A stretch of DNA of 40,506 bases, taken from a virus. This document shows, piece after piece, positions 32,150 through 37,436 of this stretch. The notes below the pieces were generated by a model, which saw only the letters and a program-made list of their open reading frames with translations, did no database searches and was not told the origin of the DNA. Every line of letters begins with the position of its first letter. The stretch's first letter is position 1. The position numbers and the translations under genes are program-made. Where the stretch lies: IMG/VR virus record IMGVR_UViG_3300043313_000240, positions 1 through 40,506 of that record, one strand, 5' to 3'.

Positions 32150-32376
32150 TGGGATGCCTTCCTTCGTGGTTGTGTGGCTTTGGTATTGAGGTCAATGAAC
32201 GCGCGCACGCGGTCAATGGTTTTGAACGTCGGCACCGCCCCTTGCTCCAACCTCGGAATGAAATTGCCGTTGTTGAGGCACTGGATGCCGAAATTGGTGC
32301 GGTCGACGCCGGATCGCGCGCGATACGCCTCGATCTCGGCAAGCAGCCGGGCGGCTGCGGGGTGAAGTTTCTTCAT
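32146..32376 (-). CDS. Repressor-like HTH protein
   Basis: 76 residues. The stretch YRARSGVDRTNFGIQCLNNGNFIPRLEQGAVPTFKTIDRVRAFIDLN fits a lambda-repressor-like DNA-binding domain (turn near NNGNFIPRL, then PTFKTIDRVRAFI). There is no ribosome site: AAATAAACC precedes ATG, and the inferred -10 lies at 32389-32384, so the mRNA may be leaderless, as lambda cI from PRM. It is divergent from the plus-strand small-gene array and heads the recombination block. Confidence 0.7.
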   Translation of the reverse strand: MKKLHPAAARLLAEIEAYRARSGVDRTNFGIQCLNNGNFIPRLEQGAVPTFKTIDRVRAFIDLNTKATQPRRKASQ

Positions 32377-32383
32377 GGTTTAT

Positions 32384-32413
32384 TTATTACGATAGCATCA
32401 AGGCTATTGTCAA
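32384..32413 (-). promoter_or_regulatory. Promoter for the repressor-like gene with inverted repeat in spacer
   Basis: TTGACA (32413-32408) is 18 bp from TAATAA (32389-32384) on the minus strand. The spacer contains ATAGC/GCTAT (32392-32396 and 32403-32407). Expected transcription start is at or within two bases of the ATG at 32376. The layout repeats that at 22583-22612. Confidence 0.6.
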
Positions 32414-32435
32414 GCGGGTACGACGCAGCTACGGT
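32407..32435 (+). promoter_or_regulatory. Candidate promoter for the small-gene array
   Basis: ttgtca (32407-32412) is 17 bp from tacggt (32430-32435). It overlaps the -35 of the divergent repressor promoter, so the two should be mutually exclusive. A cacacaaaccggag leader follows before the first gene. Confidence 0.45.
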
Positions 32436-32462
32436 GAGCTACACACAAACCGGAGCACGACT

Positions 32463-32684
32463 ATGGAAAACTGGTTCGCCTTCAAGGCATACAATGCCCA
32501 GACCCTCTACGGGTTTGGGACCGAGGACGAAGCCCACTGCTATGCGGATGAGCTGAATTGCAGTCGCAATTACTACTGGCCCTATCCCATGACACGCGAC
32601 CAGATTGCAGAACTCAATCTGGAAACCAGCGACTTGGGTTTCAGTCTTTCAATCGCTCTCAGTGATATGGAAGAGACAAACTAA
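32463..32684 (+). CDS. Small hypothetical protein, first of array
   Basis: 73 residues; CGGAG nine bases before the ATG. It reads MENWFAFKAYNAQTLYGFGTEDEAHCYADELNCSRNYYWPYPMTRDQIAELNLETSDLGFSLSIALSDMEETN. An aromatic-rich N-terminus with an acidic helical end; similar short proteins occur in phage accessory regions. Function unknown. Its stop and the next ATG share one base. Confidence 0.65.
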   Translation: MENWFAFKAYNAQTLYGFGTEDEAHCYADELNCSRNYYWPYPMTRDQIAELNLETSDLGFSLSIALSDMEETN

Positions 32685-32899
32685 TGGTTCCCAAGGCCTT
32701 CTTTTCCATCCACCTCGTCGATGCCATCCACGCGGCGAGGCCCGGTCTGGCGCTCGGCGAGCCGATCATCCTGACGATCGACAGCGGCGACCACGCCACG
32801 CAGATCACGCTGTTCTTCCGCGACGGCGACGAAGGCTACACGCGCCGCCTGATTGACGCCATCAACAGCGTTGAACGCACAGAGGCCAAGCATGTATGA
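32684..32899 (+). CDS. Small hypothetical protein
   Basis: 71 residues, TAATG overlap with the previous gene. It reads MVPKAFFSIHLVDAIHAARPGLALGEPIILTIDSGDHATQITLFFRDGDEGYTRRLIDAINSVERTEAKHV, a beta-rich centre between two helices. No family was recognised. Confidence 0.6.
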   Translation: MVPKAFFSIHLVDAIHAARPGLALGEPIILTIDSGDHATQITLFFRDGDEGYTRRLIDAINSVERTEAKHV

Positions 32900-32987
32900 C
32901 ATCACTGCAGTCCTCGCCGCCACCTTCACCGTCGCGATGCTGGTCGCGGTCTACGCGCTGGTCATCTCCGAGTGGAGGGCGATGTGA
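32892..32987 (+). CDS. Small membrane protein (31 residues)
   Basis: 31 residues: MYDITAVLAATFTVAMLVAVY then ALVISEWRAM, one transmembrane helix (about 6-25) with the short tail outside or inside unclear. It overlaps the previous stop by 8 nt and the next start by 4 nt, with GAGG at 32883. Position in a tightly overlapped series supports translation. It could be a single-helix holin-like or inhibitor peptide. Confidence 0.55.
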   Translation: MYDITAVLAATFTVAMLVAVYALVISEWRAM

Positions 32988-33166
32988 TCTACCCGCATTA
33001 CACGGTCTGGAAGGATCACGTCCGCGGCCACTTTGAGGTCGTCAAGTGGCCCGGACCCGACATTGCCGTCGTGGTGCAGACCAACATCAAGACGCGGGCC
33101 AAGGCCGAGGAGGCCTGCAAGATCTGGCAGGCTCGCGCCGCCCTCGCACCGGAGCAGGACAAATGA
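32984..33166 (+). CDS. Small protein ending in AALAPEQDK tag
   Basis: 60 residues from GTG 32984, with GGAGG five bases upstream and GTGA overlap with the previous stop; the GTG at 32972 is less well placed. It reads MIYPHYTVWKDHVRGHFEVVKWPGPDIAVVVQTNIKTRAKAEEACKIWQARAALAPEQDK. A beta-hairpin then helix. Its last ten codons lie in the 31-bp junction repeat shared by other genes of the array. Confidence 0.65.
   Translation: MIYPHYTVWKDHVRGHFEVVKWPGPDIAVVVQTNIKTRAKAEEACKIWQARAALAPEQDK
33136..33166 (+). repeat. 31-bp gene-junction repeat, copy 1
   Basis: Identical over 31 bp to copy 2 at 33306-33336. It encodes the tail AALAPEQDK, the stop, and the overlapping ATG of the next gene (AAATGA). 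Copies 3 (33572-33600, diverged) and 4 (33968-33998, two mismatches) share the same core (cgccctcgcaccg). Confidence 0.85.
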
Positions 33167-33336
33167 GCGAACTCTTGGTTGTTTATATCGAGGTATTGAA
33201 AGTCCGCATCAAACAACTGGAAACGACGCTGCGGCAGATTGCGGCACTGGATCAGAAAATTGTGCCTGCCAGCGACCGTCTTGCCATAGCTCGAAGTCTG
33301 GCCCACGCCGCCCTCGCACCGGAGCAGGACAAATGA
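33163..33336 (+). CDS. Small coiled-coil protein ending in AALAPEQDK tag
   Basis: 57 residues, ATGA overlap on both sides. MSELLVVYIEVLKVRIKQLETTLRQIAALDQKIVPASDRLAIARSLAHAALAPEQDK: a leucine-zipper helix (IKQLETTLRQI), a variable spacer, then an Ala-rich helix and the shared tag. The same layout returns in the 33843 gene. Function unknown. Confidence 0.65.
   Translation: MSELLVVYIEVLKVRIKQLETTLRQIAALDQKIVPASDRLAIARSLAHAALAPEQDK
33306..33336 (+). repeat. 31-bp gene-junction repeat, copy 2
   Basis: Exact match to 33136-33166. It contains the stop of the 57-residue gene and the ATG of the next. The exact identity of copies 1 and 2 next to divergent flanks argues for recent duplication or gene conversion. 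Confidence 0.85.
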
Positions 33337-33617
33337 CCCGACAGGAAATCATTGACCTGATCCACAACGAGTATGATGCCGCACCAGCCCACTACAAGCT
33401 GGGCGACAACTGGGATGACGGCAGCGGGCGCATCGCCGATGTCATCATGCAGCGCATCGAGGCGCTGGAAGCGGCGCTGTGGGTGTTTACCGGAGTTCTC
33501 AGAGCACCCAGTTCATATATCAACGACGCCTATGAGTTGCATGTAAAGCGGTTAGAATACGAGAAAGCCTGCGCCGCACTCGCACCGAAGCAGCCACAGG
33601 AGAGAGCGGATGGCTAA
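33333..33617 (+). CDS. Small acidic protein with tag-like C-terminus
   Basis: 94 residues, ATGA overlap. MTRQEIIDLIHNEYDAAPAHYKLGDNWDDGSGRIADVIMQRIEALEAALWVFTGVLRAPSSYINDAYELHVKRLEYEKACAALAPKQPQERADG. The segment IEALEAALW matches the 33843 gene, and CAALAPK is a diverged form of the tag, so this is a member of the same small family with an extra N-terminal domain. Confidence 0.65.
   Translation: MTRQEIIDLIHNEYDAAPAHYKLGDNWDDGSGRIADVIMQRIEALEAALWVFTGVLRAPSSYINDAYELHVKRLEYEKACAALAPKQPQERADG
33572..33600 (+). repeat. Gene-junction repeat, copy 3 (diverged)
   Basis: Shares cgccgcactcgcaccgaagcag with the other copies, one base changed in the first ten. It has lost the stop/start part, so the gene continues seven codons further (QERADG). 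Confidence 0.7.
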
Positions 33618-33846
33618 AGAAACGATGACGCTAAATCTCTCCGAGCGCGAAATGGACGTGCTCGAAAATCTCGCCGTCGAGAGCGATATGAGCAAGACGG
33701 CTGTGATGCGCCAAGCCCTTCGCCTCTATCAGCTCGTCCGCGTTCGAGCGCAGGCCGGTGAGCGCATTTTCTTTGAAGGTGATGATCAGCGGCGCGCGGA
33801 GTTCATCGGTCCGTGGCTGCACGATGCTGTGGGAGAAGTGAAATGA
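33610..33846 (+). CDS. Ribbon-helix-helix DNA-binding protein
   Basis: 78 residues, overlapping the previous gene by 8 nt, with AGGAGAG before the ATG. TMTLNLSEREMDVLENLAVESDMSKTAVMRQALRLYQLVRVRA fits the RHH pattern: a strand (MTLNLS), helix A (EREMDVLENLA), the turn ESDMSKTAV, helix B (MRQALRLYQ). RHH proteins are small dimeric repressors or antitoxin-type regulators. It may regulate this array or another phage promoter. Confidence 0.75.
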   Translation: MAKETMTLNLSEREMDVLENLAVESDMSKTAVMRQALRLYQLVRVRAQAGERIFFEGDDQRRAEFIGPWLHDAVGEVK

Positions 33847-33998
33847 CTAAGGAAGAAATGGCCGCCCGCATCGAACAACTGGAAGCGGCGCTGTGGGAGC
33901 TAATAGAGGTCTGTGAGTGCTCTGATGTTTACATTAAAGCGATGGATAACACAGTAAAGCAGGCCCGCGCCGCCCTCGCACCGAAGCGGGACAAATGA
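33843..33998 (+). CDS. Small coiled-coil protein ending in AALAPKRDK tag
   Basis: 51 residues, ATGA overlap on both sides. MTKEEMAARIEQLEAALWELIEVCECSDVYIKAMDNTVKQARAALAPKRDK. The helix RIEQLEAALWELIE matches the 33333 gene, and ARAALAPKRDK is the shared tag. The centre is variable. Function unknown. Confidence 0.65.
   Translation: MTKEEMAARIEQLEAALWELIEVCECSDVYIKAMDNTVKQARAALAPKRDK
33968..33998 (+). repeat. 31-bp gene-junction repeat, copy 4
   Basis: Differs from copies 1 and 2 at two bases (cgaagcggg for cggagcagg). It again holds the tag codons, the stop and the ATG of the next gene. Confidence 0.8.
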
Positions 33999-34351
33999 TC
34001 GATCAGTTTTTCACTGACACCGATGACCTCGCCAGCGAGTTGGCAACGGATATCGCGAACGCCTTTAGATACAAGGCAAAGCAACTAGGCGCGGATGTCT
34101 CAATAGACAGCCTTTGCGACTTTCACGGCTACGTTCAGGGTACGATAGCGGACCGCCTGCGCGGTGCAGGATCGAGCATGACACACGATCAAGCAATCGA
34201 ACTGGTGGAAGAACTCATCCAGGCGCACCATGATTATGAGTTCTACGGCGATAACTATTACCGCCAAGAATACCTCGCCACGAAAAAGAAGGTAATCGCC
34301 GTGCTGACCACCCCCTCGGTCTCGCGCCCACCTAACGGAGATGCGACATGA
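33995..34351 (+). CDS. Small acidic hypothetical protein
   Basis: 118 residues, ATGA overlap. It reads MIDQFFTDTDDLASELATDIANAFRYKAKQLGADVSIDSLCDFHGYVQGTIADRL and ELVEELIQAHHDYEFYGDNYYRQEYLATKKKVIAVLTTPS. Helical and acidic; no recognised domain. It follows a tag-bearing gene and has no tag itself. Confidence 0.6.
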   Translation: MIDQFFTDTDDLASELATDIANAFRYKAKQLGADVSIDSLCDFHGYVQGTIADRLRGAGSSMTHDQAIELVEELIQAHHDYEFYGDNYYRQEYLATKKKVIAVLTTPSVSRPPNGDAT

Positions 34352-34551
34352 AAGCCCTTATCTCAAAACAAATGTGCGAAGAGGTGATGACCGAGTTTGA
34401 AGCAGAAACCGGCAAGCCGATTAGTGAAATGCTCCCGGCTGAATTTTCCGACCGAATGATGAAGAAGGTCAAAATTACGGATGACCAGTCTCCACAGGAG
34501 GAACCGCCCGACGATCCGCCAGAATTTTCCGACCTGAGACAGGAACAATAG
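34348..34551 (+). CDS. Small acidic protein, last of array
   Basis: 67 residues; ATGA overlap and GGAG before the ATG. MKALISKQMCEEVMTEFEAETGKPISEMLPAEFSDRMMKKVKITDDQSPQEEPPDDPPEFSDLRQEQ: helical start and a Pro/Asp/Glu-rich disordered end. No family recognised. A hairpin terminator follows two bases after the stop. Confidence 0.6.
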   Translation: MKALISKQMCEEVMTEFEAETGKPISEMLPAEFSDRMMKKVKITDDQSPQEEPPDDPPEFSDLRQEQ

Positions 34552-34552
34552 A

Positions 34553-34590
34553 AAACGCGCCGCAGAGGGGGGCACCCGTGCGACGCGTTT
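34553..34590 (+). terminator. Terminator of the small-gene array
   Basis: AAACGCG (34553-34559) pairs with CGCGTTT (34584-34590) and, across one mismatch, CGCA pairs with TGCG, enclosing a 14-base loop. TTTAATTAA follows. It closes the array and isolates the moron-like gene downstream. Confidence 0.7.
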
Positions 34591-34722
34591 AATTAAGCCA
34601 CTCCACACAACTGAAGCGGGGGAAACATACCCCCGGAGAAAGGAGAGCGCAATGGACTAAACCAGCGAATAGCGTAATGTTGCCACGTTTTCCCAATCTG
34701 ACCCACACATGGAGACTTACCT
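34591..34722 (+). promoter_or_regulatory. Leader with hairpin and a two-codon minigene
   Basis: This gap holds a perfect hairpin CGGGGG/CCCCCG (34617-34622 and 34630-34635) followed directly by AGGAGAG and ATG-GAC-TAA (34652-34660), a two-codon reading frame with a good ribosome site. Then a second leader with cacacatggag precedes the PEP-CTERM gene. A ttgcca at 34680 could be a -35 but I see no convincing -10. Confidence 0.5.
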
Positions 34723-35478
34723 ATGCGACGCCTTTTGTTATCCCTTACTGCTCTGGCTGCCTTTGCGGCGGCATCCCCCGCCAAGGCTGATCTTGTTGCC
34801 GGTGGTCTTACCTTCACGGGTAACGGCACCTTACTCCAGTTGGAGAATGTCGTCCCCGGCGGTAATCAGCCCCGCAATATTGCCTGCGTCATCTGCGGCG
34901 AGAACCAGCCGCAGCAGCCCACCGGCTTCGGCTACAACGATTTTGGCAACAGCGGCAACACCAGTACCATTAACGCCTTCTCGTCCGGCGTCTTCCGCGA
35001 TCATCTGGCCGACAACACCATTAACACCGGCTACGTCGTCGATGCTGGCAGTTTGTTTCGCTTGGCATTGCTGGGCCGTAGCGATTTCTCCATCGGCGTT
35101 GACATTAACGACACCAATCAAGCGCAGATCCTTGAGAGCTTCTGGTTTCTCAACCTCACGCAACGCACGGTCCTTGCTGCCTTCTCTCCCGGACCGGGCG
35201 GAACTGCGGTGCCATCCATTAACAACGGTACCGGCTTCCCGGACTACACACTTACAGGATTTGACTTGAACCGTGGAGACATCGCTGTTGGCGACCGGAT
35301 CATCTTTCTGGCCCGCATGAGCAATATGAACGACGGCCCGGACAGCTTCTTCCTGACACAGACATCGGCAGTGCCGGAGCCTGCGACGTGGGCGATGATG
35401 ATCCTCGGCTTCCTCGGCGTCGGCGGTCTCGCCATGCGCAAGCGCCGCCGCGAGGGTCACGCTTTCCGCGTTGCCTGA
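34723..35478 (+). CDS. Exported PEPxxWA-CTERM sorting-domain protein
   Basis: 251 residues; GGAG eight bases before the ATG. A Sec signal peptide (MRRLLLSLTALAAFAAASPAKA, cut after residue 22) precedes an Asn/Gly/Thr-rich beta-type body with CVICGENQP (55-63). The C-terminus is the full PEPxxWA-CTERM signal: VPEPATWA (217-224), a hydrophobic helix (225-238) and the basic RKRRR (239-243). In Alphaproteobacteria such proteins are processed by exosortase and sent to the cell surface or biofilm matrix. The phage carries no exosortase, so it must use the host's. It sits between a terminator and a hairpin, as an independent moron. The function of the body is unknown. Confidence 0.85.
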   Translation: MRRLLLSLTALAAFAAASPAKADLVAGGLTFTGNGTLLQLENVVPGGNQPRNIACVICGENQPQQPTGFGYNDFGNSGNTSTINAFSSGVFRDHLADNTINTGYVVDAGSLFRLALLGRSDFSIGVDINDTNQAQILESFWFLNLTQRTVLAAFSPGPGGTAVPSINNGTGFPDYTLTGFDLNRGDIAVGDRIIFLARMSNMNDGPDSFFLTQTSAVPEPATWAMMILGFLGVGGLAMRKRRREGHAFRVA

Positions 35479-35485
35479 ATGGGTT

Positions 35486-35526
35486 CCGGTGATGATCTTG
35501 GCCTGTTTGGCCGGGCTCATCACCGG
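35486..35526. terminator. Bidirectional hairpin between convergent units
   Basis: CCGGTGATGA (35486-35495) pairs perfectly with TCATCACCGG (35517-35526). The 21-base loop contains GGCC/GGCC. It lies just after the PEP-CTERM stop and before the last late gene on the other strand, where both transcripts should end. There is no T-run. Confidence 0.6.
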
Positions 35527-35559
35527 GTACATTATCGCGTGGATGCTCGATAAAGACGA

Positions 35560-35736
35560 TTAGCGAATGGGGCTTCCGAACGCGTGCAGCCCCAAGATCC
35601 CGACCAGCAGGAACAGGATGAACCAGCTTCCGAACGGCGCCCACACCGCGCCAGCTGGCCGCCACGGGTTCATGCCCCAGACGCCGAACACCAGCGTCAG
35701 TACGTAGATCAGCCAGAACCAGATATTTGCGCCCAT
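35560..35736 (-). CDS. Small two-helix membrane protein (possible holin)
   Basis: 58 residues with AGGAGGGG seven bases before the ATG, and TAATG overlap with the lipoprotein gene. Helix 1 is about 4-22 (NIWFWLIYVLTLVFGVWGM), helix 2 about 35-52 (FGSWFILFLLVGILGLH), with a short Pro/Trp-rich turn. Size, two helices and place at the end of the late block next to a lipoprotein suggest a holin or membrane partner in lysis. No sequence family was recognised. Confidence 0.6.
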   Translation of the reverse strand: MGANIWFWLIYVLTLVFGVWGMNPWRPAGAVWAPFGSWFILFLLVGILGLHAFGSPIR

Positions 35737-35993
35737 TATGGTCCCCTCCTGTTGCCGACGCAGCGCGCCATGTCGAGCTGGTTTCGCGCGACTTGCTTGC
35801 ACTGTTGCTCGGCGTTGATCGCATCGACTTCGGCGCGGGTGTAAACGTTCGGGTCGTACAGCTCGACGCCAATGCGCTGCTGCGCACAGCCGACAAGCAG
35901 GATGGCGGCGACAATCAGCACGGTGGTGATCACAATCATCCACAGCGGGCGACGACGCATCCAGCTAAAGACGCGGTCGCCGAGCTGGGTCAT
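35736..35993 (-). CDS. Small lipoprotein (possible spanin-type lysis protein)
   Basis: 85 residues. A basic n-region (MTQLGDRVFSWMRRRP) and hydrophobic stretch (LWMIVITTVLIVAAILLVG) end in a lipobox LVGC (Cys36). The mature part is helical and polar with two further cysteines (EQQCKQVARNQLDMARCVG). It overlaps the fibre gene stop (ATGA). A small late lipoprotein next to a two-helix membrane protein fits an outer-membrane spanin, but the inner-membrane partner is not obvious. Confidence 0.6.
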   Translation of the reverse strand: MTQLGDRVFSWMRRRPLWMIVITTVLIVAAILLVGCAQQRIGVELYDPNVYTRAEVDAINAEQQCKQVARNQLDMARCVGNRRGP

Positions 35994-37435
35994 CCGGGTT
36001 TGACTCCGGTTGTGCCTTCCAGTTCAGCCACTCTGGCTCGCAAAGCTTTAAGCTCTTGCAAGATCACCGGGACGTATTTCGAATAATCAACCCCCCAGAA
36101 CTCCTCGTCTGAGCCGTCCTGTTTGCTGTGTGTGACCGCCAGCGGGTAAACCTCGACGGCCTGCTGCGCGATTACGCCAAAGGCGCGTTCCTTGGTGGAC
36201 TTCCACTTGAAATCGTAGACGTTGGTCTGCTCGATAATGCTACCCGCGTCAAACGACTTCAGATCTTCCTTCAGGTCGGCACTGGACGACGTGTTGTAGG
36301 CAGTGGCCGCCGCCGTCACTGAAATGCTGCCATTCGCGGTCCCGGCGGCATTCACGAACTGGATCGCCGTCGTGGTGTCGTTCTGGCTGCGGAGGGTAAA
36401 TCCGTATTGCGTAACGCCGCCCACATAGGTCAACATCATCTGGGCGTTAGCCGAACCAAACGAGGCACCGGCGGGGGCAAACTTTCCCGGTCCTATCGCA
36501 CGAAAGCCGTTGTTGACGGTCACCTCGCCCGTGTTGCGCGGGATCGCTAGTACAGCGTCGAGCACTGCTCCACTGTCGTTATATCTGTTAATAGCAAACC
36601 CGGATCCGGTATTACTGCCGCCCTCCGCCACACCATCACCCAGTGCAAGAAGCCATTTCAGGTTACCGTTGACGGTGCCGGTGACGGAATTCATACCGCT
36701 CGCGTTGTTTCGCAGCGCAAACGATGGCTGACTGCTGGTAATCACTATATTGCCGGTCGAGCCGATGCCGCCTGCGCCAGCAGTTATACTGCCCGTCGCG
36801 GTCATATTGCCCGTCGTATTGAGCGAAGCCCCGGTTATGGGGCCGGTGCAGCCAAAGCCGCCTGTGCCAGCATTTATACTGCCTGATGCGCCACTGGCTA
36901 TATTGCCAGTCGAGGTGACCGTGGCCCCGGTTATGGCGGCGCTTACGACGAGGGGCCCCGTCATGGTGTCGCCGGTCGTATTTACAAAGTCAGCGTCGGA
37001 CGCCGCCTGCTGCATCCACGACCCCCACCCCGTTCCGGCTATTTTGTGCCTAGCGTATTTTTTTGGATTAACGACACCGACTTCCCATGCCTCCAGAATA
37101 CAAAAAGCGGGGTCGCTGTTTGGGATCACGCAAGTGCCAGCGTAGTAGCCTGCGCCGGGTGCTGCTGTCGCGCCGGGGGCAGAGCTAAATGAGCCCGCAA
37201 CAAATACGAATGTGTCGTAGTTGGTGACGATCTGACCGGCTTCCTCGCCGTGCAGATTAATCAGTGCAGCGTGTGCGCTGGTAGCCCCAGTGCCACCGGC
37301 CACGATCGGGCGCGCCGTGTTAAGATCCTGCTCAACGTCGTTTGTGTTGCCATTAAATACAGCACTCGCGATCGTGGTGCCCGCGACCACTTCGGGGTAG
37401 GGCTGGGTGTAAACTCCTGAACCGTCGCGTGGCAT
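35990..37435 (-). CDS. Tail fibre with C-terminal S74 chaperone
   Basis: 481 residues from ATG 37435, one base after the upstream stop. The N-terminus MPRDGSGVYTQPYPEVVAGTTIASAVFNGNTNDVEQDLNTARPIVAGGTGA is the classic virion-attachment segment of such fibres. The middle has YVNTTGDTMTGPLVVS-type units, Thr/Gly repeats (TGNIASGASG, TGNMTATGSI) and a beta-rich region. The end carries the S74 chaperone: SSADLKEDLKSFD, FGVIAQQAVEVYPLAV, WGVDYSKYVPVILQELKALRARVAELEG. The protein should trimerise, shed the chaperone and bind the host receptor. Confidence 0.85.
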   Translation of the reverse strand: MPRDGSGVYTQPYPEVVAGTTIASAVFNGNTNDVEQDLNTARPIVAGGTGATSAHAALINLHGEEAGQIVTNYDTFVFVAGSFSSAPGATAAPGAGYYAGTCVIPNSDPAFCILEAWEVGVVNPKKYARHKIAGTGWGSWMQQAASDADFVNTTGDTMTGPLVVSAAITGATVTSTGNIASGASGSINAGTGGFGCTGPITGASLNTTGNMTATGSITAGAGGIGSTGNIVITSSQPSFALRNNASGMNSVTGTVNGNLKWLLALGDGVAEGGSNTGSGFAINRYNDSGAVLDAVLAIPRNTGEVTVNNGFRAIGPGKFAPAGASFGSANAQMMLTYVGGVTQYGFTLRSQNDTTTAIQFVNAAGTANGSISVTAAATAYNTSSSADLKEDLKSFDAGSIIEQTNVYDFKWKSTKERAFGVIAQQAVEVYPLAVTHSKQDGSDEEFWGVDYSKYVPVILQELKALRARVAELEGTTGVKPG

Positions 37436-37436
37436 T

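Noticed and set aside
35492-35563. 23-residue plus-strand frame with a hydrophobic helix (MILACLAGLITGYIIAWM...)
   Set aside because: No ribosome site, and it overlaps both the convergent-unit hairpin and the end of the small membrane gene on the other strand; could be real but unsupported.
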